A DNA stretch of 64,000 nt. Source: Sinohyriopsis cumingii (taxonomy: Eukaryota; Mollusca; Bivalvia; Unionida; Unionidae). Positions 25,900-37,711 of this stretch are shown in pieces. The notes under the pieces are model-generated. The model did not search any database, was not told the DNA's origin, and worked only from the letters and a program-made list of their open reading frames with translations. Every line of letters starts with the position of its first letter. Within the stretch, counting starts at the first letter, position 1. The stretch is taken from assembly GCA_028554795.2 (NCBI GenBank), contig CM068832.1, forward strand, positions 85,832,511 to 85,896,510. The letters are read 5' to 3'. A program made the translations under genes and the position numbers.

Positions 25900-27610
25900 A
25901 CTTAGTCGGCCGTGATGTTCCAGTCACCTTTGTTGTTTGAGCTATTTCAAAGCAAATGTCAATGAGTAACGTTTTGTTTGAACGTTTAGTTCGAGCATTC
26001 TTAATTTTTGTGCGGGCTTCTGCTTTTCTATGTATATCAGCTCGTTTATTGCAAACTCAGCGATGATAATTAAAGCTTAAACGCTTTTTCGGAGATGTTG
26101 TTGTGGTAAAGAGCCTTGAATATATGGTTGAGTATTGTGTTGAGGTTTGACTCAAGTGAATTTCGTTGTGCTTTTCAACATTCAAGGAGAGCCTAAAGCA
26201 AATAAGTCCTGACAATCAAACAATATCACAGTCCAAAGCTGTGATCTGATATACACCTGAGATGAGACAGGACATGATTGTTCATAACATGTCAATCCCC
26301 ACCAGAGCTGTCAACACAGACACACCAATAAGTGTAGTGGCAACGACATTAACCATAGATTCAGTGCATGTAACATTTGAAAGTTTGTGCCTTTATTCAG
26401 TCTCTGGACGTTCGAAGGTTTCAGCTTAGCAAAGTCATTAATTAAATTATTGCCGATGTTGGAGTAATAGTATAGACATTCTTTGGCTCCTTTATACAGA
26501 GCGTAATATGAAAATCTGATTGATCTGACTCTTGCCGGAATATTGCCTATTATGAATATGTTCTCTACTAGTCTACTGCCATATTTACTGGGCAGGACAA
26601 CGATGAGTTGAAATAAAATATGATGTTTTGAAATACATTTCGATGCTGAAATGATACAGCTTGCAACAGGTACAATTACGCCTTCGCCAAGAATCAAGGC
26701 CAGATTTAATGACTGTGTTTTTTCGGATCATGTTATGTAATGCGTCAGAACATGTTTTTATTAAAGAACACACTGCGTTTAGTATGCGGCTAGTGAAAGA
26801 GACCGTTACATACCTCAAAGGATAGATGATTGCCAATTATGTCTTTGCTAAGACACTTCACAAAATTTCATATTTACACCGTGTTAGGAATTGCCCCTTC
26901 TCCCCTCCCACTTTACGATTGCGTATATTATAGTGTATTTTCTTGTTTATCCTGTAGCGAGAGATCAATTATATCAAACAGGCCAATGATTTGCTCTGGC
27001 TTCTGTGGATGACCTCCGTGCCCAATATGCAACTGATTTGCATCATCCTTTCTTCTTAATGTGAAAAGACTCGATGCAAGCCCATACTGTTGCAGATTAT
27101 TTTCTGTTAAGTGTTTCTATTCACTTGTGATGTCAGGTGGTTGCTTCTTGAACTGCTGCAATAGGCGATCATCTTTTAACTCTGGAGGTACCATTAATTT
27201 GTTTTTAATGTATTGTTTGTTGTTCACCGGTGACCTTATTGTGCTATATAAGCATTACTGATTACTTGCCATGTTCTTGTCCAATGATGGTTAGTGTAGC
27301 AAATGATCTGGTTGGATATGCATTAACTTTGTGAAGTTTGCACCTAATTGTGTTTCCGAAGCTAAGATTAGATGCAAAGCTAGTTTCAAGACCTTTGTGT
27401 GAACCGCTAGCCGGAACCTCATCACTACCATTACGTACCATTAAAAGTTTCATTTGCAGGGATTCTGATCGACGACCAAGAGCAGCTAATGCAACTCCCG
27501 TTAATATTCGTGAGGTAAGATTCAGCGCCAGGGACGTTTTTCGTGTTGAATACCTGCCAGGAAAACTAGAAGCATTTATCATATGCCCCCTCCCTAAAAA
27601 ATGAGGTGAT
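25900..27610 (-). pseudogene. Possible decayed coding relic on the minus strand, family unknown
   Basis: The region is GC-richer than its surroundings and has several minus-strand open pieces: 27,582-27,262 (106 codons, with 'ALAALGRRSESLQMKLL'), a stretch near 27,215-27,030 reading 'MVPPELKDDRLLQQFKKQPP' and 'HIGHGGHPQKPEQIIGLF' (broken by a stop and a change of frame), and 26,697-26,311 (128 codons). The charged, low-repeat composition over 1.3 kb looks like an old reverse-transcribed mRNA or transposon ORF. I cannot name the family. The plus-strand frames at 26,830-27,261 and 27,338-27,920 could equally be the real strand. Confidence 0.3.
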
Positions 27611-27996
27611 TGTATTGACCATTAAAACATCTTCCTTTGTGAATGATTTGGCAGCCATTGCGAGTCGCCCAGGATGTGGAGCAGCCAGATTGACTTGTGT
27701 CCTATCTCTAGCGAGATAACTCTTTGCTGTGTACGTTCGTGTTTCTCAGCAGAGCGGTCAATGCATAGTAGCGAGGAGCTGGCGTCGAAACTTATTGGAA
27801 GAGGTAGCTCTAAAGGGATTTCAAAGCAACGACCAAAGGACTACAGAAGAACGTAGGACTTATAGTGCTGCAGATGGACTCATACCAATGCCTAAATTCA
27901 AGGATAACATTACGCATTAGCATATTAAATGGCGTTCGCGTATCATTTCAATTTCGTATTGATAAATCATGCAGTAATTTGCTTAGATGTGTGACT

Positions 27997-28004
27997 CTAT
28001 AGAG
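27997..28004. repeat. Target-site duplication, left (ctatagag)
   Basis: 8-bp direct repeat 'ctatagag' immediately left of the hAT terminal repeat, identical to 30,465-30,472. An 8-bp duplication is the hAT signature. Confidence 0.95.
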
Positions 28005-30464
28005 CAGGGGTCGGCAACCTACGGCACGCGTGATAGACTTAGCACGCAGAGCGATTTTCAATGGCACGCGTAAGACCCCCCTAAAAGGTAATAAGTGGAA
28101 AAACATATTTTTTTTTCAATGCAAGTCAAAACAACGTAAGTCAGCATAATTGCTGCTGCGTGCACTGGACGGCGCCATATCCTTTTCTAAATATTTCTTG
28201 CATTATATAGGTGTCGCCACATGTCCGCTTTCACTGGCCAGCAACAGGCTATATTAGTGTGGCGCCGAAAGCGCTACACCAGTCACTGCATGCTGCCGCT
28301 ACTGTGGGACGCGGCCAACGTGTTAAACGTTTATAGTTTTATTGCTATTTCTTATGTTCTTGTATTAAATACAGTACCCCTAAAATGGCCGAAAAAAGGC
28401 AAAAACTTGATCAACGCCCATTTCAAGAAAATTGGACAAAATAATATGGATTTATACAACAAAAGGATCGTGCTGTTTGTGCTTTCTGTTGTGAAAGTGT
28501 TGTGTGTCGTACGTATAGTGTACAAAGACACTATGAAACCAAACATCAATCCAAGTGTAAAACCTCTGAAGAGAATAATGAAGCCATCAAAACGGCTAAT
28601 TCTGGTTTCAAGAAACAAACTGGTATTTTGAGTCAAGCAGTTGGAATGAAGAATAAAACTACCGAATGTAGTTACAAAATTGCTCAGTGTGTGGCTTTGA
28701 AATCAAACCTTTTACAGATGGAGAGTACATCAAAGAAACTTTTTTGAGCAGTACTGAAATTCTGTTCAGTGATTTACCAAATAAAGAAACTATACTGTCT
28801 CGGATTCGAGAAATACCAGCTTCTGCAAGATCAAAAGAGAGGCACATAACTGATTTGGCTGAACAGTTAAACAAACGACTGGATTAAATCAAGCTATTGT
28901 ATTTAGTGTCGCTTTTGATGAAAGCGTTGACTTGAATGACTTGCCACGCCTAGCTGTAGTCGCACGATATTGTGAAAATAATCGTATTTATGAAGAGTTG
29001 TGTTGCTTGTTAGCTCTTCATGATACAACCAAAGCAGAGGACATTCTGACTGCATTCGTAAGCTATTTCAGAAATCAGAACATGGAGTTGAATAAATTAT
29101 TCTGTGTAACAACTGATGGTGCTGCTGCAATGGTTGGCAAAAAGAAAGGATTTGTCACACGTCTTGAGAATCACGTTGGACGTCGACTATGAAACTTCCA
29201 TTGCATTATACACCAGGAGAGTTTGTGTGCAAAGATCTCATCATTGGACTTTCTCTCTGTGATGGCAACTGTTGTTAAGATAGTCAACTTTATAGTTTCC
29301 CGCTCTTCATTGATTCACATGTAATTCAAGTCTCTTCTACAAGAAATTGAGAGTGAATATGCAGATCTCCTGTTGTACAGCAATGTTCGCTGGCTTAGTC
29401 GAGGTAAAGTCTTGAATAGATTCGTTTCTTGTCTGGAAGTAATTAAGGTGATGAAAAAGAATAACATTTTCCGGAATTGAATGATGAGTACTGCTGTTGA
29501 AGCTGATGTTTCTGACAGACATAACGACGCATCTAAATGAGTTGAACTTGCATTTACAAGGACGGGTCAAACAGTACTTGAACTTATTGGCTACTGGAAA
29601 CGATTTGCATTGAAACTGGACATATTTTGCCGTGATATCAACACCAAAACATTCAAGTACTTCCCAAATGTGAAGGCTCATTCAGATCGATTTACAGTGA
29701 ATATAAATGAGCTTCAGAAGTACATTGAAACACTCCAAGTGGAATTTGCTAAACGAAGTCAAGACTTTCAAATTCATGGACCCATATTTTCATACCTCAT
29801 CAATCCTGACTTGCTTGATCTGACTTCTACTCAGTTAGATCTGGATCTTTTTAGGTGGATGGATATTGACGATTTTAAAATGCAGCATGTTGAATTTAAG
29901 ACATCAGAATTATGGACATAAAAATTGGCCGAATGGCGGAAATCTCTGGAAAGAAACTGCTTAGAAAAGTCAGCTGCTAATTTCAACTGATAGACATCCC
30001 TCCCTGAAGCATTCACCTGTTTGAAGAAAGTTGCATTTGCTCTACTTTCAGCTTTTGGTTCAACTTATACTTGTGAACAGATTTTCTCTCACATGAAAGC
30101 TGTTTTAAGTCCACAAAGAAGTCGCCTAACACCTGAACACTCAGAAGCCTGTGTGAAGCTGAAAGTGACCAAATATGTACCTGCTATTGAACCACGAGAA
30201 TGCAAGGACAAGGCTCACATTAATTGAGATACAGATTAATTACAATTGAAGTTTTTATGTTCAATTTCTTTAATTAAACATTAATATAATAAATTCAAGA
30301 TCAAATTTATTTGTTTTAATAGTAGTTTCATATAAACGAGTACTTATATAATATATAAAAATATGGTAGAGCAGGTAGACTTATAAGAATATAGGTTGTT
30401 GGCACGCTGAATGATTTAGAAATCCTACTTTGGCACGCTATTATCAAAAGGTTGCCGACACCTG
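28005..30464 (+). mobile_element. hAT-family DNA transposon, full length (2,460 bp), inactive
   Basis: Terminal inverted repeats CAGGGGTCGGCAACC (28,005-28,019) and GGTTGCCGACACCTG (30,450-30,464) match at 14 of 15 positions and show the hAT-type CAGGGGTCGGCAAC end. Exact 8-bp target duplications flank both ends. Subterminal 'ggcacgc' motifs recur near both ends (28,022-28,075 and 30,400-30,440). It sits in the 13.5-kb SAMHD1 intron in the gene's own orientation. The internal transposase is broken, so this copy cannot move itself, although its ends look intact for mobilisation in trans. Confidence 0.97.
28385..30227 (+). pseudogene. hAT transposase with BED-type zinc finger, multiple stops
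   Basis: A cut-and-paste transposase related to the GTF2IRD2/ZBED-like hAT group. ATG at 28,385 ('MAEKRQKLDQRPF') leads into a zinc finger with 'CAFC' and 'HYETKH' (about 28,475-28,540). Then come the RNase-H-like core pieces 'VFSVAFDESVDLNDLPRLAV' (near 28,903) and 'FCVTTDGAAAMVGKKKGF' (near 29,100), and the C-terminal hAT dimerisation region 'LLSAFGSTYTCEQIFSHMK' (near 30,040), ending at TGA 30,225. In-frame stops occur at about 28,442 (TAA after NWTK), 28,885, 29,190, 29,322, 29,478, 29,538, 29,919 and 29,990, with at least one frameshift near 28,690. Dead gene; family call is firm. Confidence 0.92.
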
Positions 30465-30472
30465 CTATAGAG
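30465..30472. repeat. Target-site duplication, right (ctatagag)
   Basis: Exact 8-bp partner of 27,997-28,004. Confidence 0.95.
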
Positions 30473-30769
30473 GATGGTGTTTTTGTGTTCCCACACTGAA
30501 CTCTTCACCAACAGGGATTACTTGTAGAGGAGCACTATTTACACATTAAGAATATCGTCGGTTGTATATATTTGGTCAAGGTCGACTTAAAGCGACGGGT
30601 TGTTAGACGTTGTGTTCATCCTGGTCACATACTTGATATGTTTAATACGAGCCTTGTATTTTGATCATTAAATATAATGACTACTCGTCCATTGTCAGGG
30701 TTGTAGTGTGCAGTTATTCAATGAATGAATAACTAGAGTAATGTTTTTTGTTGCGACCCTATGTTCTTA

Positions 30770-31250
30770 AATTAAGAAACAAAAAAGAGCAAAAGAGCAA
30801 GTATTTTGATATTCAAAATATAATGCATTTCTCTAAAATACAGAGTTAAGAATTAACAATAGTTTTCAGTTTGGTGAATGAAACCATAAACAGTAAAAAC
30901 TGTTCTTTCAATTCCAGATTCGAGTTATTAGAATGAGTACCAAATGTATTCCGAATCATGTTAATGAATATACTGACGTACTAACAGTACGGAAGAATCA
31001 CAGTTTATTAATTGTAAAATGCTTTTAAATTATATCACAATAATTTCCCAACATGTATAAATCCAAACAGTTATTATATATACAAATAGTCTCCAAATAA
31101 TTTCTAGGTAATTATATAAGATTTGTCAAATAATATGGACATTTTATGCACTCTGAATCCAACGAAGGTTTAAATTAAATATACAAATAATTCATTTTAA
31201 GGGGCTAACTTACCATCGTTAGGAAAAATGGTTATTTATAATGCTACTAA
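30770..31250. repeat. Dispersed repeat family, partial copy R3
   Basis: Starts with 'aagaaacaaaaaagagcaa' and includes 'gcatttctctaaaatacag' and 'aattccagattcgagtta', matching the left part of R1/R4/R5. The right half is weak. Confidence 0.5.
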
Positions 31251-31948
31251 ATAAATTACACTTGTACAGTATATTCATTAATGATAATACTCGTTGTATT
31301 TAAATAAATAAAACTTTAGTATATTTATGTTTATTAGGCCCATCGGGAATGGTAATCGTTTGAACCAGGTAATGGACACTCGAAATGTGTTGCTACCAAG
31401 ATCAGTCAAAATGCTGAACCGTCATGCCTTGCAAAAACTCTCTCAGTTTGCTACTTACAAATCTGAGCCACTGCATTTCACCTGTTCAAGAACTACGTGG
31501 CGAGCTACAGGATTGTTCAATACAATATATCATGTTTCCTCTTGTCAAACACGTGAATGAATTATTGTGTAACATTAATATTATTAACATAATCAATATG
31601 CTGTTTATAGCGCCGCATATATTTGCGATAGCGATGCCTTTGCCAAAAAAGGTTTGTTCCCTTAAAATCTGAACGGATCATACATGATACAACCATATCC
31701 CGGTGGTTGCTAAAAAGTGACAAATGCTACGAAGTTTCGAATATGCCGTGGTATTCCTTGGTGTGGGCTTAAACAGGATGGCCGGACTGTAGATAGGGAT
31801 GCAGCAGCGGGAAATGTGTATCTCATGTTTGCATTTGTTTTGCCAGCATTTTAAACGACTTTAGTATTTTATCCCGGGAGCAACTCAAACAAACACCTTT
31901 GCTAATACGCAGTGGGTTAGCGAGTTAAGGCAATCGTACCAAGGAGAA

Positions 31949-31949
<1 letters not shown>

Positions 31950-32013
<64 letters not shown>
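31950..32013. repeat. (AT)n array
   Basis: About 31 AT units; the minus frame across it is an artefact. Confidence 0.95.
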
Positions 32014-32016
<3 letters not shown>

Positions 32017-32820
32017 AGCACCCTTATGGTGAGGATGTTACAAGAATCACTTATATTTAACATACATTCACTTGGGCCATTCCAAAATCTAGCCTGTGCT
32101 ACCACAAAGTCTGTTGAATGTGTCTCCTAGGATGCATTCCACATAAAGAAAGCTATAGCCAATAAGCTTCATCACTACTGTAAATGGAGATGTAAATGCA
32201 AATAACGCATATATTAGCTATGTTACATTACCCGTACTTCCGAATACAATGCTTCCACGAGTGATCAAATAGGTCAGATATGCGGTATGAATCACAACCG
32301 ATTTTTCTCTAACATGTAATCAGCCTTAGTTTCCTTATTCAATTTCAATTCACCATCTTATATTATTTCAATCAAAATTTGAATTCAGCTTGTTGCACTG
32401 ATACATATTTATACGAACTCAAATGTCAACATTTAGAATGAACTTGAACACCAGAGTATTATTTTAGACATTTAAATAATGTTCTAACAAACTCAAATAC
32501 GCTATAGAATCACAAGAAAAAACCTTTGGAGTTACTTCAACTTATAAATACAAGGAGTGAAGACTTTTATTATTGTCTGTCAAAGTGATGAATATGTACC
32601 GTATGTTTTCATTGAACTTAATATATTCCCGATTAGGTCTAATTGAATAAATGATAACCTTGTGCTTACAAAGGTAATCATGAACATACATATCATTGTA
32701 CATACTTCAGTCTTTGAAATTATCCTTAATGTTAGGCTCCTCACCTTTACTGCCTTTGTAATTTTTCGTTATTAATCAGAACATTTATGTAGAATTACAT
32801 TTTTAACATTTTTATTTAAG

Positions 32821-32877
32821 GGGAAAAAAGAGGAGGATATGAATAAGAATGAGAAGAGGAAAAAATACATGTTCCAG
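32821..32877 (+). CDS. SAMHD1: SAMHD1 exon 5 of window (57 bp)
   Basis: Small exon found from flanking phase. Acceptor 'tttttatttaag|GGGAAA', strong donor 'TTCCAG|GTATGT', phase 0 at both ends, 19 codons: 'GKKEEDMNKNEKRKKYMFQ'. It sits exactly where human SAMHD1 has '...GRPENKSFLYE' ahead of IVSN, and joins to 'IVSNADSG' in the next exon. The lysine/glutamate-rich composition suits a surface loop. No longer open frame marks it, so automated annotation could easily miss it. Confidence 0.82.
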
Positions 32878-34230
32878 GTATGTATGACATGTTGGAACAT
32901 GATCCAAATATAGTATAATCATAGACCACCTTATCACTATTAGCCCTCAACTGTCTCTTGTTACTGTTCTTGTGAGAAAATAAATTGTTTGATTTCCAGT
33001 ATCGTAGTGTTAGTGAAGGAACAAATTGGTTCATTGAACGAATATTGTATTGCATAACGATTCATCGACAGAAACAAACCATATAAAGATATAGCTATCC
33101 GACAATGAAGAGACAGATCGATATAAACACAACGGTGTGAGCAATAATCGTTCAATTTGGCGATCGAAACAAAGAATGTCTCGCATTTTAAGATGATCTT
33201 TAACGTTCAACATAGATAATTGGAACAAGGTATTTCTTTATATTTTATATGGTCTTCTGATATCAATTTGATAAATAATATGTATATTATGAAGAAAATC
33301 TAGACATTCTTCTACAATATGCAACGTTGCTAGCAAACAATAAAATGGTGTGATATCTGTTGTATGAAAATAAAGATTTGTCCCTCACTAGACTAAACGT
33401 TACAAGACTCGTGATCATGACCATTATGTATTCGAAGAAGGTGGGAAGGAATTTGTCTTATACATGACTTATTTACCTTGAATAATTTCAGATCATCCTA
33501 TTACCAATGCATATTATTTAAGAGCAACAATGTTTCAATAACTATTTTCTGCAACTAAAGAAGTATTAATCGTGTTAAACAGTTTAAATCATTTTAAAAA
33601 TGAATTTTCTATTTCTGCGTCATTTTATTTGTTACAAAAGTCTTGTAGTAAACCACCACGCGAAACGTAACCGACCGAGAAGAGAGTGTACCTTGTAATT
33701 TCTTAATTAAATTTAAGAATCTGAGCTGAATGGGCTCACAGATTATGTGATTTCAGCCTTTAAATTCGAATTCTTATATATAAACATTTCATGCATAACT
33801 CATATGTAACAAAGACTTAACGAAAGATGATTATTAAATCCTATGCGGATCTCATGAATTGTATTTTATCTGAAAGTACTAACTGGCTAATGTATCTTTC
33901 GTTGTATCTGCCAACAAATAACTTAATTAGAAACACATCCATCGGCTTTGTTTTTGTTACATCTTTGACATGAGTGATCATTATACCACATATACAGGAA
34001 AACGTCTTGTCCTAGGATCCTACAGTTATGTTCTTTGTGAACGTTTGAAGTTAGAATAAGTTCGATTGTTTTCTCCTTTACCAACAGCTACAGTCTCAAA
34101 CAAAACTAAACATCAATGCATACTGTATTGAAAAATGCAGATAATGTCCAAGTAGATTCAAGAGGTGGCAGAAAATGACAATATGAATTTGGCCTTGTGT
34201 TATTTAAATACAAATACTTTTCTATCTCAG
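32878..34230 (+). other. SAMHD1 intron, nothing else seen
   Basis: AT-rich intron. Overlapping minus-strand frames at 32,816-33,228 are antisense or chance. No repeat or RNA gene recognised. Confidence 0.7.
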
Positions 34231-34398
34231 ATTGTTTCCAATGCGGACAGCGGGGTGGATGTAGACAAATGGGATTATTTCAACAGAGATGCAATGGCCT
34301 GTGGATTGTTAGAAGGATTCCAGTTCGACCGATTTCTTTCTGTAGCTCGGATAGTGGAACCTAAAGATGGCGTGTTTGAGCTGGGATACCGCGACTAT
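34231..34398 (+). CDS. SAMHD1: SAMHD1 exon 6 of window: DVDKWDYF catalytic motif
   Basis: Acceptor 'tttctatctcag|ATTGTT', donor 'GACTAT|GTAAGA', phase 0 at both ends, 56 codons. It starts 'IVSNADSGVDVDKWDYFNRD', carrying the metal-binding Asp (human D311), Y315 and D319, and ends 'VFELGYRDY'. This is the most strongly conserved stretch of the family in this window. Confidence 0.95.
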
Positions 34399-35635
34399 GT
34401 AAGACGTACAAGTTTGTCTCAGAACTACACATGCCGCCTAAACAAAAATTGCATACTTACCCACACGTTAACCAGGGCTTACCCTGATATGTATTATGTG
34501 ACTAAGTACGAAAATAAGTAAGCAAACAAATATATGTTAATATATGTAAGCTTTAATTGTTTCACATACAAACAGATACAATATGCAATGAGTCGGGGAA
34601 AAATATGATCGTCAAATTGCTTTTCGACATACAGATAGTTCAGATTACTTAACTCATATTTAAAAAAAAAGGTCGACCATCTACAGCCTGTCTAGAATAT
34701 TTAGATTTTAATTCTTAGTTTGATTGCGATTTATGTTCATATACGTGAGGATTAGCTATATAAAGCATATTGAAATGCATATAATTCGGAAAGATATCAA
34801 AATGTATTACTGCAAACTCAATATTTTAAGGGTATTTATTATTTCTTCTTTATCTAACGTACACATTTTGTTAAATTTTAATACAAATAAATTAGCATCA
34901 TGGACATTACATATGTAATCGACCTACAACGATATGCGGCTAATATCCAATTTCTATTCGTCTAGACAAAACGGAAATAACACTATTCACTGTAACGGCG
35001 TAGGAAACACATTGCCACCTTATTAAGAAAACTGCTTTCCTTATTTTGAACAGGGCCATTGCTACATAATTTAGAAAAGGTCGTCTCTTTTAATAAGGTT
35101 TAATGAGCAGATGAGAATGAACATAATGAATGTACCCCATCAAGACTTGTGTTTACTCTATGTCAAACTAAATTATTTTTGTCCCTATTTTAGCACAATT
35201 GTGTTACATAGTTTTCATATTTTGTTGCTTATGTCTTCTTTCCGCTCATGTAGTCAGTTTTCTTGAAGTGTTTCGCGCGAACACATGCTTTCGTGACATA
35301 TTTGTTTGTCACTAATTGCTAACGAATAAAAAAGTGAGCATTACTAGAATGTGTGTTACCATAATTCACTGAACTAAATACTAGTAGTCCACGCATTTAA
35401 AATCTCCCAACCACACCATTATAATGTAACATATATCATGTCGTTACGAACATGTGTACAAATCGAAACTGAAATTTCATTTTAATTTTGAAATGATCCA
35501 AATGTTCGTTTATCTACGCCGCAATTCTTGAATAATTCTAACTCACTCTAAAGTTTCTTAATTATTTCGATACAACATGCATCTGAAAACATTTTTATGC
35601 ATGCAGTGTTACGTCATATATACATGCATACACTG

Positions 35636-35670
<35 letters not shown>

Positions 35671-35711
35671 GCTAGATATGTATTTAAATATATATATATA
35701 TATAGATATAT

Positions 35712-35798
<87 letters not shown>

Positions 35799-35860
35799 TA
35801 TATAGATAGATAGATAAAAATTGTATACTACTGAAACGTGTTTTGTTTTGTTATTTTCAG
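34399..35860 (+). other. SAMHD1 intron with long (AT)n array near its 3' end
   Basis: The open frame that reads past the exon 6 donor is intronic. The right end is filled by the 35,640-35,815 array. Nothing else supported. Confidence 0.75.
35640..35815. repeat. (AC)n-(AT)n-(GATA)n array next to an exon
   Basis: Ends 45 bp before the acceptor of the next SAMHD1 exon, so length changes could touch the branch-point region. Confidence 0.95.
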
Positions 35861-35949
35861 GACGCCCTCAATCTATACAACATGTTCCACACAAGATTCA
35901 TATTGCATCAAAGAATACGACATAAAGTCATCATTGCTGTCGACATCAT
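35861..35949 (+). CDS. SAMHD1: SAMHD1 exon 7 of window: MFHTR motif
   Basis: Acceptor 'gttattttcag|GACGCC', donor 'CATCAT|GTACTA', ends with two bases. Encodes '[12 protein letters not shown]' and '[17 protein letters not shown]'. R366 (in HTR), H370 and K377 of human have counterparts, but the segment is one residue shorter than human between the LH and HK pairs, and no Tyr matches human Y374. The donor is the less common GTACTA; it is supported because it alone restores the reading frame into the next exon. Confidence 0.88.
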
Positions 35950-36801
35950 GTACTATAATTTTATTTAAATATACTCTAGAACATCAACATGTTTTCTTTT
36001 TACCCTGAATTTATATAATGTGTTTACTAAAATGACGAAGTCTTTTGTACAAACCAACAACCCAACATCAGATTGTTATTTAATGTTTTTTACTCGATGA
36101 CCCTTATATTATGTAATCACAAAAGGTATTACGTAACACTATGAAGTCTCAAAGACCGAAGTTCCACTTTTCAAAGATTGTAAGTGATTTGTCGACATCA
36201 TGTACTATAACTTTATTTAAATATGCTCTAAATTTAAGAATTATTCTAGCATTATTACAACATTAATCAATTACCCTTGTCAACAGCCAGTAAATGAATA
36301 TACACACTGTAGAAATTGACATAATGTTTATCATTAAATTATGTTTATTCCCACTTTTTCTTATATATTAGTATTAACCCATCATCGTGAAAGCATAAAC
36401 AGTCGTGCCAATGGAAATACTGAAATTAGATTTCATTGCGAACCTGCTTTTTTAATTAATGTATTTGTCTTGGTGATATTTATAACAAATACTATAGCAA
36501 TAGTAAACTCCTTACTCTTTTATGATAATGGTATAATTTATTTTGTCCGCAAGATCATTTAGACAATTAACAGTTATGCTTCGCCTATTGCACATTGTGA
36601 CGTTATAATCACTTGATGTCCCAATGGATAATTATTAGGATTTATTTTGCCTTTGGCATCGATGTATTGGTACTTTGGCGACAGATCGATTGAGATATAA
36701 CTCATACTTGAATACTTTGCTAGAGGTTTAAAACAAATATATTTGTATCAACTGTAATATGTTATTAAGAAAACACAATAATATTTTCCTAATGATTTAA
36801 G
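35950..36801 (+). other. SAMHD1 intron with internal duplicates
   Basis: A segment at 36,189-36,236 repeats the exon 7 end and donor region (35,939-35,985: 'tgtcgacatcatgtactata', then 'tttatttaaatat'). A second block at 36,005-36,140 is repeated at 43,640-43,775. The frame at 36,341-36,562 is unassigned. Confidence 0.8.
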
Positions 36802-36858
36802 GATGAGGGATGTTTTTCGGTTTGTCCATGCAGCAAATAAAGACTCAAAGGAGAAAAG
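36802..36858 (+). CDS. SAMHD1: SAMHD1 exon 8 of window (57 bp)
   Basis: Acceptor 'ctaatgatttaag|GATGAG', donor 'GAAAAG|GTAACG'. One base completes Met and two bases are left over. Encodes 'MRDVFRFVHAANKDSKEK', matching human 'MITDAFLKADDYIEI...' in position. Placed from homology and phase. Confidence 0.85.
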
Positions 36859-37212
36859 GTAACGTGCCCAATCTGTTATCATATAATCTGTATTAATACG
36901 ATAACAGCAACATGGTAAAGTATTCCTATCTTAATATCTACAAGCCGATGCATAATTTATTAACATTCATTAATGACGAGAATTATCCCAGCTTGGCTTT
37001 GACTTTAATGTTCCCATTTCTTAGCCTTTTGATCATAAATACCAATTGTATTGTCTACTTTGATTATAAATGCGTATATGAGACATATATTGTAATGATA
37101 GACACTGACACTTCTTGTCTTTATGGAAGTAAAGCATATAATTTCTATTAAGATTGTGTGGCTTCTCTCAATAAAGGGAAACACGATGAATAATATACTT
37201 ATACTTTTTTAG

Positions 37213-37417
37213 CAGTACAGATATAGATGTATTTCCAATCAAATGTGAAGGAGATCATGAAAATCCTATGGCACTAGAAGAATATTTAAGGCTGTCCGAC
37301 GACATTTTATACAAAATACGAAACCATTCTGGAGACAAGTACAAGAAGGCCAAGGACCTGCTTCAGAGAATCCACGAACGAAAATTATACAAATTGGTCA
37401 CTGACATTCCAATAAAG
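37213..37417 (+). CDS. SAMHD1: SAMHD1 exon 9 of window
   Basis: Acceptor 'atacttttttag|CAGTAC', donor 'ATAAAG|GTATAA', 205 bp, ends in phase 0. Reads 'STDIDVFPIKCEGDHENPMA', 'LEEYLRLSDDILYKIRNH', and ends 'IHERKLYKLVTDIPIK'. This matches human '...DDMEAYTKLTDNIFLEILY...NLFKYVGE', the helical region linking catalytic core and C-terminal lobe. Confidence 0.95.
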
Positions 37418-37659
37418 GTATAACAGTTTATATATTGGATATTTCTTTATCCAGTTACTATACAAACACGCACATTTGCTGTAGTACATGCAACGGATGC
37501 CAAGCAAGTGGCCATTACCCGCAGCGGCGTCCCTATGTTCAAAAATGTTTTCGTATGGTTATCTTCAATCATTCTGTTTAGTTCGTTTATCCCAATGTTT
37601 TTAATTTCTTTAAAAGCCTTGTTTATATATTGAATCTTTCTGTGTTCCCGTCCTGGGAA

Positions 37660-37711
<52 letters not shown>

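Larger units (their letters stand above)
19320..32820 (+). other. SAMHD1 intron, 13.5 kb, transposon-rich
   Basis: The largest intron. It holds two long copies and one partial copy of a dispersed repeat family, microsatellites near 24.0 and 31.95 kb, a possible antisense coding relic (25,900-27,600), and a complete hAT element (28,005-30,464). Stretches 23,250-23,970, 24,540-25,900 and 31,250-31,900 show nothing I can name. The 31,327-31,560 frame was tested as an exon and rejected on phase. Confidence 0.8.

Noticed and set aside
28352-28636. 94-codon minus-strand ORF
   Set aside because: Antisense of the hAT transposase zinc-finger region.
31327-31560. Candidate SAMHD1 exon (frame with 'RPIGNGNRLNQ' before a CAG|GTAATG donor)
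   Set aside because: Phase does not fit exon 4 and gives a stop; no similarity to SAMHD1.
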